From Leptospira vanthielii serovar Holland str. Waz Holland = ATCC 700522 (lineage in GTDB: Bacteria > Spirochaetota > Leptospiria > Leptospirales > Leptospiraceae): a DNA stretch of 64,000 nt. The DNA is taken from contig NZ_AOGY02000056.1 of NCBI RefSeq assembly GCF_000332455.1, positions 1 to 64,000 on the forward strand. Reading direction: 5' to 3'. A model generated the notes under the pieces. It saw only the letters and a program-made list of their open reading frames with translations. It was not told the origin of the DNA and made no database searches. Shown here in pieces: positions 44,383 through 56,281 of the stretch (positions are counted from its first letter, which is position 1; every line of letters begins with the position of its first letter). A program made the position numbers and the translations under genes.

Positions 44383-44763
44383 ATGGATCTAAATACCATC
44401 AATCTAAAACGATTCCATTTGCATTACTTTACATATTTAACCGTTATATTCATTCTAAGTCTTCCACTAACTGCCGGTTTGGTGGAAGATGGATATCGTG
44501 TGATCTTCTATATCGGTGGAGCTATGTCCTTTGCCATCCAAATGGCGATCTTACAACTACGCTTCCTTCCGAGAAAAATCCCTGCTTTGTCAGAGTCTGG
44601 CTTCCCCTTTTTCACAGTATTCCTCTCCTTTTTTCTAAATCTTGGCATTTTGACTGCTTTGCAGGTCCTAGAGTACCCTTTTGAGGCAACTTCTGGATTT
44701 TTAATTGCCTATTTCGTCCACCTTCTTTTCCTTGTATTTGCGAGCTATTTCAGTGGAAAATAA
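44383..44763 (+). CDS. AtpI-like membrane protein of the ATP synthase operon
   Basis: The 126-residue protein has four hydrophobic segments (beginning YFTYLTVIFILSLPLTAG, then VIFYIGGAMSFAIQMAILQL). It lies first in the atp operon, where AtpI normally sits, and AtpI helps assemble the c-ring. The similarity to AtpI is by position and membrane pattern only. I use the ATG at 44383; an upstream frame would start inside the intergenic repeat. It overlaps atpB by 11 bases. Confidence 0.65.
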   Translation: MDLNTINLKRFHLHYFTYLTVIFILSLPLTAGLVEDGYRVIFYIGGAMSFAIQMAILQLRFLPRKIPALSESGFPFFTVFLSFFLNLGILTALQVLEYPFEATSGFLIAYFVHLLFLVFASYFSGK

Positions 44764-45811
44764 GTCTAAATATCGGTTTTTTTTATCATTTTTATTAGTT
44801 TTTTCCCTTAGTTTTACGAATGTTTTTGCGAACGATTCGGAAGGGCACGGCTCTGAAGAGGGCTTCGATTTCAGTGAAGTCATGGCGCACGACTTAGGTG
44901 ATGCTCCCATTTTCCCACTGAACTTTGGTGGCACCATCGTGACAGAAGGGCAACCTGGATTCGACGCAGAAAACCACGATGTTTTCGTAAACCATGACGG
45001 AGTGAAGTATCACTACGTAGGTGGACTTGACCTCCACATTACCAAACGAGTGACCATGATGTGGATTGCTTGTTTCTTTATGTTCATCATCTTTATCCCT
45101 GCAGCCAATTTGATTTCTCGGAATCCAAAGAAAGTTCATAACAAATTCACTTCTGGTGTAGAGGCCTTCATTTCTTATCTAAAAGAAAATGTTGTGGATG
45201 CATCTCTTGATCATCACGGACATTCTTATTATCACTACATCTTCTCTTTGTTTTTCTTTATTCTTTTCTGTAACCTTTTTGGTCTCATCCCATCAGTGGG
45301 GGAACTCTCGGTTGCTGCATCCGATGCACTTGTTGCTGTTGGTTTGTATGAACACACTCCTCACTCACTTCATACCTTTGGAGAAATTTGGTCAGGGATC
45401 ACACCAACAGGGGACATCAGTGTCACTCTTTCACTCGCATCCATTACATTACTTACTATTTATGGAACAGCATTTTCTTACCAAGGTATTTCCTTCGTGG
45501 CACATGCAGTTCCTAAGGGAGTTCCACTTCCACTCTGGCCACTCATGTGGGTACTCGAGTTTGTAGTCACTCATGTTGCGCGTTCTTTTGCGTTAACCAT
45601 GAGGTTACTTGCCAACATGACTGCGGGACACGTTATGATCCTTGCGTTACTTGGTTTTATATTTATGAGCGAAAGTTGGTTTATTGCACCAGTGTCTGTA
45701 CTCAGTTCGGTGCTAATTTACTTTTTAGAACTACTTGTAGCCTTTTTACAAGCGTTCATTTTCTCACTGCTCACGTCCGTGTTCATCGGAACTGTGATGC
45801 ATAGACATTAA
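44753..45811 (+). CDS. atpB: ATP synthase subunit a
   Basis: Subunit a forms the proton half-channels beside the c-ring. The 352-residue protein is long for the family because of a signal peptide-like start (SFLLVFSLSFTNVFA) and a periplasmic region with His and Asp residues before the first core helix. The essential Arg is in RSFALTMRLLANMTAGHV, and the final helices end at VFIGTVMHRH. The GTG at 44753 is chosen; it overlaps the AtpI-like gene. No strong ribosome site is seen. Confidence 0.93.
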   Translation: MENKSKYRFFLSFLLVFSLSFTNVFANDSEGHGSEEGFDFSEVMAHDLGDAPIFPLNFGGTIVTEGQPGFDAENHDVFVNHDGVKYHYVGGLDLHITKRVTMMWIACFFMFIIFIPAANLISRNPKKVHNKFTSGVEAFISYLKENVVDASLDHHGHSYYHYIFSLFFFILFCNLFGLIPSVGELSVAASDALVAVGLYEHTPHSLHTFGEIWSGITPTGDISVTLSLASITLLTIYGTAFSYQGISFVAHAVPKGVPLPLWPLMWVLEFVVTHVARSFALTMRLLANMTAGHVMILALLGFIFMSESWFIAPVSVLSSVLIYFLELLVAFLQAFIFSLLTSVFIGTVMHRH

Positions 45812-45859
45812 CATTGGTTTTATTTATATTATAAAACACACAGGAGTGAAACGAAAACA

Positions 45860-46144
45860 ATGGAATTCGGTTTAGGATACATCGCAGTAGGACTCGCAGC
45901 AGGACTTGCATTACTTGGTGCAGGAATCGGTATTGGTAGAATTGGTGGATCAGTGGCAGAAAGCATTAGCCGCCAACCAGAAGCAGCGGGAAAGATCCAA
46001 CTCGTTCTTTACGTAGCAGCAGGTATGATTGAAGGGGCAGCACTTTTCGCAGTGGTAATCGCTCTTCTTATCGCGCTCAAACTCAATGGCTCAATTGATA
46101 AAACAATTGGTGCTGGTGCCACTAAAGTAGAACAAGGACAATAG
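45860..46144 (+). CDS. atpE: ATP synthase subunit c
   Basis: The 94-residue hairpin forms the rotating ring. The ion-binding Glu lies in AAGMIEGAALFAVV. The polar loop is SRQPEAAGK. The residue after the Glu is Gly and not the Ser used by sodium-dependent rings, so I expect protons as coupling ion. AGGAG stands before the ATG. Confidence 0.95.
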   Translation: MEFGLGYIAVGLAAGLALLGAGIGIGRIGGSVAESISRQPEAAGKIQLVLYVAAGMIEGAALFAVVIALLIALKLNGSIDKTIGAGATKVEQGQ

Positions 46145-46146
46145 TC

Positions 46147-46671
46147 TTGGTACTCCTCGCGGCTTCCGGCTTCAATTTGCTGAAAGTCAATCCGGGTCTG
46201 GTCATCTGGACCCTGGTCACTTTCTCAGTTGTTGTCTTCGTTCTTAAAAAATTTGCATGGGACAAGATCCTTCATGCTCTCGAAGAACGTGCTTCCGGCA
46301 TCCAAGGCGATATCAACAAAGCAGAAACCCTTCGTGTAGAAGCAGAAAAGTCTTTAAAAGAATACAAAGACCAACTCTTCAAAGCAACGGAAGAAGCGCA
46401 TAAAATTGTAGATGAAGCTAAAAAGGATGCAGTTGCTCTCCGCACAAAGTTGACGGATGAAGCACACAACGAAGTAAAAGGCATTAAAGACAGCGCAATT
46501 CGAGAAATCGAACTAGCGAAAGGCAGAGCCTTATCTGAAATGCAAAACCAAATTGTGGAAATGTCCGTTCTCATCGCGAGTGAGATCTTGGAGAAACAAT
46601 TAAAGAAGGAAGACTATGCTTCCTTTGTCGAAAAAGAGATCGCAAAACTCGATAAACTTAAAATCAAATGA
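46147..46671 (+). CDS. atpF: ATP synthase subunit b
   Basis: The 174-residue peripheral stalk protein has an N-terminal membrane helix (VIWTLVTFSVVVFVLKKFAW) and a long charged helix rich in Glu, Lys and Ala that continues to the C-terminus. It starts at a TTG two bases after atpE and overlaps atpH by four bases. Confidence 0.93.
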   Translation: MVLLAASGFNLLKVNPGLVIWTLVTFSVVVFVLKKFAWDKILHALEERASGIQGDINKAETLRVEAEKSLKEYKDQLFKATEEAHKIVDEAKKDAVALRTKLTDEAHNEVKGIKDSAIREIELAKGRALSEMQNQIVEMSVLIASEILEKQLKKEDYASFVEKEIAKLDKLKIK

Positions 46672-47231
46672 GTCTGAACCAAATTTCAAAGGTTTACGCA
46701 ACGGCACTTTTGGAGTTAGCTCAAGAAACTAACTCACTTGAGTCAACGGAAGAGGAACTTTCAACGCTTGTTGATATTTTCTTTTCCGATGAATCAATCC
46801 GCCATTATTTCCTTTCTCCGTTAGTTGATCCTTCCGAGAAAGTACGAACTGCTGAAAAGTCAGTTCAAGGGAAGGCATCGGAAATCGTTGCCAACTTCAT
46901 TACACTTGTGGTTCGTAAGAATCGATTTCTATACCTCAAGGATATTTTGGAAGATTATAGAACAGGGGTGGACCGACTTAAAAATCGCAGTTCTCTTCGC
47001 ATTATTTCCAAAGATACTCTTAGCAAAGAAGCTGTAGATCGAATCACCAAGTCTGTCTCTTCCAAGTTCGGACGCGAAGTTCGTGTCACAGAACATACGG
47101 ATCTTAACCTTATCGGTGGATTCAAAATCTATATAGACGACTTTTTAATCGACGCCTCGATCCGTGCAAAACTTGCAGGAACCCGCGAGGCTCTCCTCCA
47201 AAAGAAAATCCCAGTCGGAGCATTTGAATGA
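46668..47231 (+). CDS. atpH: ATP synthase subunit delta
   Basis: The 187-residue protein caps F1 and binds subunit b. It has the usual N-terminal six-helix domain ([14 protein letters not shown]) and the C-terminal signature [20 protein letters not shown], followed by the typical short tail. It overlaps atpF and atpA by four bases each, implying coupled translation. Confidence 0.93.
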   Translation: MSLNQISKVYATALLELAQETNSLESTEEELSTLVDIFFSDESIRHYFLSPLVDPSEKVRTAEKSVQGKASEIVANFITLVVRKNRFLYLKDILEDYRTGVDRLKNRSSLRIISKDTLSKEAVDRITKSVSSKFGREVRVTEHTDLNLIGGFKIYIDDFLIDASIRAKLAGTREALLQKKIPVGAFE

Positions 47232-48742
47232 AAATTAAAACAGACGAAGTAACGTCGGTACTAAAACAAGAAATTAAAAACTTCAAAAAAGACCTTCAAG
47301 TTGAAGAAGTCGGAACAGTTCTCGAAGTAGGGGACGGGATTGCGAGAGTTTACGGACTCACTAACGTAATGTCAGGAGAGCTTGTTGAATTCCAAAACGG
47401 AGTTCGAGGACAAGCCTTCAACTTAGAAGAAAACTCCGTAGGGGTAGTCATCTTCGGTGATTATATTAAAATTGAAGAAGGTTTTTCCGTTAAACGTGTG
47501 GGAAGAATCTTCGAAGTTCCGGTAGGACCGGAGCTCCTTGGTCGAGTGCTAAACCCTCTTGGGGAAGTGATCGACGGAAAAGGCCCCTTAAACGCAAAAA
47601 AAACAAGACCTGTTGAGTCACCAGCTCCAGGAATTGCGATGAGAAAGTCCGTTCATGAACCAATGCAAACAGGTATCAAAGCAATCGATGCAATGATCCC
47701 AATTGGTCGTGGTCAAAGAGAACTTATCATTGGAGACCGCGGAACAGGAAAAACTTCCATCGCGATCGATACCATTATCAATCAAAAAGGGAAAGGTGTG
47801 ATCTGCGTTTATGTAGCGATTGGACAAAAAGCATCTACTGTTGCTTCCACCATCGAAATGTTACGTGAAAAAGGTGCTCTTGAGTATACCATCATTGTAT
47901 CAGCAAACGCATCTGAACCTGCTCCCATGTTATTCATTGCACCATACTCTGGTGCCACTATGGCTGAATACTTTATGTATGAAGAAGGAAAAGCAACACT
48001 CGTTGTGTATGATGACCTTTCGAAACAAGCAGTCGCATACCGCCAAATGTGCCTTTTACTTCGCCGCCCACCAGGTCGTGAAGCATATCCTGGGGATGTA
48101 TTTTACCTTCACTCTCGCCTTCTCGAAAGAGCAGCGAAACTCGATGATAAATTTGGTGGTGGGTCAATGACAGCACTTCCCATCATCGAAACACAAGAGG
48201 GGGAAGTATCTGCATACATTCCTACTAACGTAATCTCCATCACAGATGGACAGATTTACCTTCAGTCCAACCTTTTTGCATCCGGCCTTCGCCCAGCGGT
48301 GGACGTGGGAATTTCTGTATCTCGGGTAGGATCGGCAGCGCAAATCAAAGCAATGAAAAAAGTTGCAGGAACTCTCAAGTCTGATTTGGCACAGTTTCGC
48401 GATTTGGAAGCGTTTGCACAGTTAGGAACAGAACTTGATCCAGTAACACAAGCGCAGTTGGATCGTGGTTACCGAGTTCTTGAAATTCTAAAACAACCGA
48501 ATAACTCGCCAACTCCAGTAGAAGAACAAGTAATCTCTATTTTTGCGGTTTCCAAAGGTTTTATGGATACGATTCCTACGGCAAAGGTTCGTGAATTCGA
48601 AACTTTTCTCTTAAGAACAATGAGAGAACAACACCCAGAAATTTTAGAAGAAATCAGAACTGCGAAAGAAGTAAAACAAGAAGCAGCTCTGCAAAAAACA
48701 ATCAAATCGATTGTTGAACATTTTCTGACAAAGAATAATTAA
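47228..48742 (+). CDS. atpA: ATP synthase subunit alpha
   Basis: This 504-residue protein is the non-catalytic nucleotide-binding subunit of F1. Walker A is GDRGTGKTS (about residue 169), with preceding [12 protein letters not shown] and the [10 protein letters not shown] block near residue 360. The length is as usual. It is translationally coupled to atpH (4-base overlap). Confidence 0.97.
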   Translation: MKIKTDEVTSVLKQEIKNFKKDLQVEEVGTVLEVGDGIARVYGLTNVMSGELVEFQNGVRGQAFNLEENSVGVVIFGDYIKIEEGFSVKRVGRIFEVPVGPELLGRVLNPLGEVIDGKGPLNAKKTRPVESPAPGIAMRKSVHEPMQTGIKAIDAMIPIGRGQRELIIGDRGTGKTSIAIDTIINQKGKGVICVYVAIGQKASTVASTIEMLREKGALEYTIIVSANASEPAPMLFIAPYSGATMAEYFMYEEGKATLVVYDDLSKQAVAYRQMCLLLRRPPGREAYPGDVFYLHSRLLERAAKLDDKFGGGSMTALPIIETQEGEVSAYIPTNVISITDGQIYLQSNLFASGLRPAVDVGISVSRVGSAAQIKAMKKVAGTLKSDLAQFRDLEAFAQLGTELDPVTQAQLDRGYRVLEILKQPNNSPTPVEEQVISIFAVSKGFMDTIPTAKVREFETFLLRTMREQHPEILEEIRTAKEVKQEAALQKTIKSIVEHFLTKNN

Positions 48743-48753
48743 GGGGAAAGATC

Positions 48754-51052
<2,299 letters not shown>

Positions 51053-51057
51053 TCAGG

Positions 51058-51438
51058 ATGAGTAAAGAACTGACTTTAACAGTCATCTCTCCTGACAAAA
51101 TCCTTTACCAAGGTAAGGCAGAGTCTGTGATTCTGCCTGGTTCTGTGGGTTATTTTGGAATTTTACCGGGACACGCCACGCTTGTGTCCCAGTTGGACTT
51201 TGGGCTCATCAAATTGCATACTTCTGGAAAAGAGTTCCGAATTGCGATCGATGGGGGATTCTGCGAAGTGAGAAATGACCAAATCCGCGTCCTTACCGAA
51301 GGTGGGGATTCTGAGGATGATTTGTCTCATGACCACGCAGTGGAACTCCTTGAGGAAGCAGAAGCGCTTCCGGTCTCCAAAGACAAAGAAATTCTCCTAA
51401 AGAAAGCAAAAGTTCGCATTTTACTGCACGAACGTTAA
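51058..51438 (+). CDS. atpC: ATP synthase subunit epsilon
   Basis: The 126-residue protein has the beta-sandwich of the family (LTVISPDKILYQGKAESVI, VGYFGILPGHATLV) and the C-terminal helical hairpin that can inhibit F1. It is the last core gene of the synthase; the following genes continue on the same strand with short gaps. Confidence 0.94.
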   Translation: MSKELTLTVISPDKILYQGKAESVILPGSVGYFGILPGHATLVSQLDFGLIKLHTSGKEFRIAIDGGFCEVRNDQIRVLTEGGDSEDDLSHDHAVELLEEAEALPVSKDKEILLKKAKVRILLHER

Positions 51439-51485
51439 TTTTTTTCCCCCCTTCTTGCCGAAAATATACCAGAGGGGGATTTCCT

Positions 51486-51782
51486 TTGGCTGTAAATTGG
51501 ATTCGACGTTTTGTATTGGTATCGATACTATTTGCCGGATTCTATTACTTAAAGGAAAACCCTGATTTGCGAAAAAGAATCTATTCTGAAGAACCGATTC
51601 GTGTTAAAATTGAGGGGCCAGTATTGAATCCCGGATTTTATTCATTGGATGCGGGTTCAAATGGAAAAGATTTGATTGAAATGGCGGGTGGATATTTACC
51701 TGGAGCGCAAATCAAAACGGAGGACAGTATCTTGGAACAGCCGTTAGAGGATGGCCAGGTACTAAATTTGGGAAAACGGTAA
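51486..51782 (+). CDS. SLBB-like small membrane-anchored protein
   Basis: The 98-residue product has one N-terminal membrane helix (FVLVSILFAGFYYL) and a soluble domain reading IRVKIEGPVLNPGFYSLD, then GKDLIEMAGGYLPGA and LEDGQVLNLGKR, the pattern of an SLBB (beta-grasp) domain. SLBB modules bind ligands or polymers, as in the ComEA N-terminus. It starts at a TTG behind a GGGGGAT site. Function is unknown. The acidic repeat gene starts nine bases later. Confidence 0.65.
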   Translation: MAVNWIRRFVLVSILFAGFYYLKENPDLRKRIYSEEPIRVKIEGPVLNPGFYSLDAGSNGKDLIEMAGGYLPGAQIKTEDSILEQPLEDGQVLNLGKR

Positions 51783-51791
51783 TCGAGGCGA

Positions 51792-54032
51792 ATGGCGGAT
51801 CAAGAAAAGAATAAAAACGAAGATCTAGAAAACATCGAACCTGTACTCGATGAAGACTCGTTTTCCCTGGATTTGGATGATTTTGATATGGGCGATGATG
51901 ATATGGATGTATCGCCAGGGATTGAAGCCCCAAACCTAGAAGATATCTCTGCTTTTGATGATGAAGATGATTCCATTTCGGATATGGTTGCCTCCTCCGA
52001 TACCTATGATGATTTATTAGATATAGATTTAGATTCTGACCTTAACTTACTTGGGGAAGAAGACCCCATTTTACATGATGAAGACATTCATGCAGATTTT
52101 TCTGATTACGAAGAAGAATCAGAAAAAGAACAAAACAAAACTCCTAAGAAAACCAAACAATCTTATAACAACGCTAACGATACTGATGAAGATGATCTTG
52201 AACTCGAATTCGATGATGATTTGATAGATCTTGATAAAGAAATCGAATCGATACTCAACGGTGAAGATGGAATCTTAACTTCTAAAAAATCAAAACAAGA
52301 TTCGGAAGAAGAAGAGGAAGGTCCTATCTCTCTTTCTTTGGAAGAACTCGAAAACATAACGGGTGATTTAGAAGAAGAAGACCATTCAGGAGAATCAGAA
52401 CGTTCTCACTTTGACGAAGAGGAACATGCTCTTATCGATGAGGATTCCGATCTTGATTTAGATTTGGATGATTCCGAAATTGATACAAACCTTTCCTTCG
52501 ATGAAGAAGGAAAACCTCAATTTGATTTAACAGATCATGATGCAGAAGATTCTTTTATACCTAAAGATGATTTAGGACCTGGGACAGCGGAAGAAGACAC
52601 TAGTTTTAAACCTCTAGTGGATCCTGAAGAAGAAGAACTTTTTGGCAAAACCAAAGAAGACGAAAACCTAACACTTTCTGATGAAGAACTTGGGAGTATT
52701 CTCGGTGCTGGTGGCGAAGCCAGTTTAGAAGAAACACTTGGTTCTGAAGAAGAATTTTTAACTTCTGATGATGAATCTGACCTTCCTAATTTTTCTGATG
52801 ATGAAGATAGTTCTTTTGATTTGTTAGGTGGTGATCTAGAGCTGCCAGAAGAAGAACCTTCGAATGAAGAAGAGGATGAAGGTCCTCTCACTCTATCTTT
52901 AGAAGAATTGGAAAATATCTCTGGTGGAGCAATCGAAGAAGACTTTGAAGAACCAACTGCTGATATCTTAAATGAGGAATTGGAAGACGAATCCATTACC
53001 TTAAGCCCTGACGAACTTGGTAATATCATTGCAGGCGATCCAATTGAAGAATCTGACGATTCCGATATGGAAGAAACTCACGAACTAGAAACAGATCTCG
53101 GTGATGACTTTGGTTTTGATTTGGGGGAACCTGAATCGGATTTGGAAGAATCGGAAAGTTCTGAAGAAGGCCTCGAAGGTCAATTGGAAGGCTTTGAATC
53201 TTCGGAAGAAGAAGACGAAGGTCCTATTGCCCTTTCCATGGAAGAATTAGAATCCATAGCCTCAGATGCGGAAGAAAGCTCCGAAGAAGAATTGGTGGAT
53301 AGTTTTGATCGTGCTCCACTCCCTTACGAAGAGGAACTGACTCCTAAATCGGACGTACTAGCGGAAGAGGAAGAAGGTGAATCCATTGCCTTGTCAATGG
53401 AAGAGCTAGAAAACATCACTGCTTCTGAAGAAGAGGAGATGGAACAAGAAGATGTTACTCTTTCTCCTGAAAGCCTTGATGAAATTTTAGGTGAGGAACT
53501 TCCGGGTGAAGGTTTAGAAGATATTGCTGATCTTCCTATTGAAGAAGAGTTTTCTTTATCGGAACAAATCGGTGATGAAGAACCATCCGATTTTGATTTA
53601 AATTCTATCGATGAACAAAACTTAGTAGAACATGAAGATGAGATGGATTTCGGAGATTTGACTTCCGACTCCACAGTTGATGATAGTTTTGATTTAACAG
53701 TAAATGAACCTAAAGATACAAGAGTCCCGACCTTAGCATCTGATGACTCAGAAGAATTTGAAGTCGATTTGGATGAATACGCAATGGAAGGAAAACTCTC
53801 TCCATTGGAAGAACTTCGTAAATCAGATATATCTGCTCCAGATTCAAAACAATCGTCAACCGAAGTGTCTGCGGATGTTGGTGAAGAAAATCTATCAGTC
53901 GGCGAACGCAAAAAAGTTTTGGGTTATTTAGATAACCTCCTCGGAAACCTTCCTGATGATGTGATTCAGGAGTTTTCAAAATCTCAATATTTCGAATTAT
54001 ACAAAAAAATGATGAAAGAATTGGAGTTATAA
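51792..54032 (+). CDS. Very acidic repeat protein with conserved C-terminal domain
   Basis: I do not recognise this 746-residue protein. Asp and Glu dominate residues 1-650. Seven short repeats stand out, with the pattern x-[IL]-x-L-S-x-[ED]-[ES]-L-x-x-I: at about 177, 292, 364, 401, 477, 530 and 554. Four start GPISLSLEELENI-like or ESIALSMEELENI; three read TLSPDELGNII-like. The rest is low-complexity and probably unfolded. Residues about 700-746 (ERKKVLGYLDNLLGNLPDDV) look like a folded helical domain. It lacks a signal peptide. The next gene also has an acidic N-terminus, so the pair may bind a common partner. Confidence 0.75.
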   Translation: MADQEKNKNEDLENIEPVLDEDSFSLDLDDFDMGDDDMDVSPGIEAPNLEDISAFDDEDDSISDMVASSDTYDDLLDIDLDSDLNLLGEEDPILHDEDIHADFSDYEEESEKEQNKTPKKTKQSYNNANDTDEDDLELEFDDDLIDLDKEIESILNGEDGILTSKKSKQDSEEEEEGPISLSLEELENITGDLEEEDHSGESERSHFDEEEHALIDEDSDLDLDLDDSEIDTNLSFDEEGKPQFDLTDHDAEDSFIPKDDLGPGTAEEDTSFKPLVDPEEEELFGKTKEDENLTLSDEELGSILGAGGEASLEETLGSEEEFLTSDDESDLPNFSDDEDSSFDLLGGDLELPEEEPSNEEEDEGPLTLSLEELENISGGAIEEDFEEPTADILNEELEDESITLSPDELGNIIAGDPIEESDDSDMEETHELETDLGDDFGFDLGEPESDLEESESSEEGLEGQLEGFESSEEEDEGPIALSMEELESIASDAEESSEEELVDSFDRAPLPYEEELTPKSDVLAEEEEGESIALSMEELENITASEEEEMEQEDVTLSPESLDEILGEELPGEGLEDIADLPIEEEFSLSEQIGDEEPSDFDLNSIDEQNLVEHEDEMDFGDLTSDSTVDDSFDLTVNEPKDTRVPTLASDDSEEFEVDLDEYAMEGKLSPLEELRKSDISAPDSKQSSTEVSADVGEENLSVGERKKVLGYLDNLLGNLPDDVIQEFSKSQYFELYKKMMKELEL

Positions 54033-54033
54033 A

Positions 54034-56271
54034 GTGGGACTCCTCGATAGAGCCGAAGAGATTAAAAAAACTTCGGGTTCCCCAACTTCAAAATCTTCTT
54101 CAAATATTCAGGAAAAACCGTCTTTATTAAAAAAGGCAGAGTTGTTTCGTGAAGGGAATGAACCTGTAAAAAAAGACTCTGTGCCTATAGCCGACTCCGA
54201 CTCGGAATGGTTAGACGATAGTTTTTCTGATACCCTTGCCACAGAAATTGGAGATCTCCCAAGTCCCGACGGGGAAGAAGAGTTTGATTTAAGTGATATA
54301 CCTGAACTTACAGACGCCGACTTTGGCGCATTAGCTGATGAAACCTGGGATGAAGATCCACTTCCACAATTAGAGAATGATTTGGATGATGGCCCGAGTG
54401 ACTATCAGCCCATCTCGGATGAAAATTCGGAACCAGAACCTCTGCCAGAACCCGATTTGGATTTTGATTTGCCCTCTTTTGATGAAGAGCCATCTTCCGA
54501 TTTAATTGGAGAAGAGACAAAACCACAAGAATCTAATCCAGAACCAGTTGCTGAATCTAAACCTGCTCCTACCAGCGAACCAGACTTTGGTGATGATCTA
54601 ATAGATCGTGATTATCATGAGGATACATCGGAACCCGACGCCCCTTTACCTGAAGTCAATATATTTGACGAGTGGGAGAATGATGCTAAAAAAGAAGCGG
54701 CAAAACAACCACTTAGACCTACAAAAGAGGATCCCGCACCTATAGGTGAAGATGTACTCTTTGATGATGAATCGGATTTTGGCACAGCTCCCATGTCCTA
54801 CCATCTGGCTTCTAAAAAACGAATTGAGAACTACCAAGCCATTTTTGAGATTACAAAAGAAATCGCTTCTTCCAAAGAATTTTCAGATTATTTCGATAAC
54901 TTAGTTTATAGTTTAATTGGACAAGTGGGATGTCACTCTGTAGTGGTCCTTACTTCTACTAATCCAAAGAATCCAAAATGGGAAGCAGTGGCGGCACAAG
55001 GAATTCAATCCAAAGATTCCTGGTATCTTTCTCCGAGTGATGAAATTTATTCCCGCATTTCTGATTCAGAAACGGTCATTTATGCCGGCGAGTTTAAGTC
55101 CTCGCGATTACCTGATCGAGAACTCAGATTATTAAATGAAATGGGTTCCGAAATTCTTGTTCCCATTCGCCACGGCGAAAAATGTTTTGGGGTCTTGTCC
55201 CTTGGAAAACTAATTAATGGGGAAGAATACATCACCGATGATTTGGAATTTGCAAAAATAGTTGGTGATATTGCTGGTTCTGTTTTTGAGAGAGTATCTG
55301 AATTCGAATTGATGAATGACAACTTGCTCCAGGCAAAAGATGTTATAGAAATCAATGAATCTGTTTTGCGATTTGCTCGTGAATTTGCTCGTGTTCGCAA
55401 AATGGATGAAGCATACGATCTTTTGATAGATAACATTAAAAGTAAACTAGGTGTGAAACAATTTTCCTTTTTAGTGTTAGATTCAGAAACTCGATCTGAT
55501 TACATTGTGTTTGGTTCTAATTTTATATTACCAGAACGGGCCAAAGACTTTAGGCTCAGTAAAGATTCTGACATTGTTGGGATGGTTTCTAACGTAGCTG
55601 GAGTTTATAAGTTAGAAAACTTCAGAGAGGATGCAGAGCTAAAATCTATTTTTACGAATGATGAATTGGGAATTATGAGTGAGTTTACAATTCTACCGAT
55701 CATCAATTTGAATTGGCTTGTGGGTATGGTAATTGTCCATTCCACCGGTTCTGCATGGACGGATACTACTCGTGATGTGGCTGTAACTCTTCTTGAAACC
55801 TCGGCACCTGTATTTGCCAATCTTCTTATTTTGCAAGAGAAAGAAGCATTATTCAGAAATCCATTCAATCCATTAGAAACTAGAATCTTAACAGAAATTG
55901 AAAAAGCATCTCAGATGAACACTAACTTCACAGTTTCTTTGTTCAAAATTCAAAATGTTTCCCGAATGGTGCATTTGGTCGGAGCTGGAACCTTCGCTCG
56001 TTATGCGGACGCTCTTCGTAAAACTATGATGGATCATATTGGAGAATTGGATTTTTTTACAAGAGTTGGACAAGGAAAGTTTGTTATGGTCCTTCATGGA
56101 AAGGATAAAGAAGAAACTGATGTTGTGATTAAGAAAATCAAATCATCATTTGCGAAAAAAGAAGATGCCATCATTGGATCTTTTCGAGCAACCTATAGAG
56201 TTCTAAATTTATCTTATCCTCATGATACCAAGGACAAAAACCAATTTTTGGAAATGGTTGAAGAAGCCTAA
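54034..56271 (+). CDS. GAF-GAF protein with degenerate GGDEF domain
   Basis: The 745-residue protein has an acidic, Pro-rich disordered N-terminus (1 to about 260), two GAF-like sensor domains (about 265-425 and 440-605), and a GGDEF-like C-terminal domain (about 610-745). In the last, the RxGGDEF position reads RVGQGKF (677-683), so it should not make cyclic di-GMP. The short LLDRAEEIKK start resembles the start of other Leptospira signalling proteins. It begins at GTG one base after the acidic protein's stop, with GGAG eight bases upstream. A regulatory or scaffold role is inferred. Confidence 0.75.
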   Translation: MGLLDRAEEIKKTSGSPTSKSSSNIQEKPSLLKKAELFREGNEPVKKDSVPIADSDSEWLDDSFSDTLATEIGDLPSPDGEEEFDLSDIPELTDADFGALADETWDEDPLPQLENDLDDGPSDYQPISDENSEPEPLPEPDLDFDLPSFDEEPSSDLIGEETKPQESNPEPVAESKPAPTSEPDFGDDLIDRDYHEDTSEPDAPLPEVNIFDEWENDAKKEAAKQPLRPTKEDPAPIGEDVLFDDESDFGTAPMSYHLASKKRIENYQAIFEITKEIASSKEFSDYFDNLVYSLIGQVGCHSVVVLTSTNPKNPKWEAVAAQGIQSKDSWYLSPSDEIYSRISDSETVIYAGEFKSSRLPDRELRLLNEMGSEILVPIRHGEKCFGVLSLGKLINGEEYITDDLEFAKIVGDIAGSVFERVSEFELMNDNLLQAKDVIEINESVLRFAREFARVRKMDEAYDLLIDNIKSKLGVKQFSFLVLDSETRSDYIVFGSNFILPERAKDFRLSKDSDIVGMVSNVAGVYKLENFREDAELKSIFTNDELGIMSEFTILPIINLNWLVGMVIVHSTGSAWTDTTRDVAVTLLETSAPVFANLLILQEKEALFRNPFNPLETRILTEIEKASQMNTNFTVSLFKIQNVSRMVHLVGAGTFARYADALRKTMMDHIGELDFFTRVGQGKFVMVLHGKDKEETDVVIKKIKSSFAKKEDAIIGSFRATYRVLNLSYPHDTKDKNQFLEMVEEA

Positions 56272-56281
56272 GTAACGACTG

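Noticed and set aside
45812..45859. AT-rich hairpin (TTTTATTTATATTATAAAA-like) between atpB and atpE
   Set aside because: Too AT-rich and short to claim as a processing or regulatory site; the operon is clearly continuous across it.
51792..54032. Long minus-strand ORFs rich in serine opposite the acidic repeat gene
   Set aside because: They are the mirror of GAA/GAT-rich coding on the plus strand, which reads as TTC/ATC/TCT on the other strand; no ribosome site or family match.
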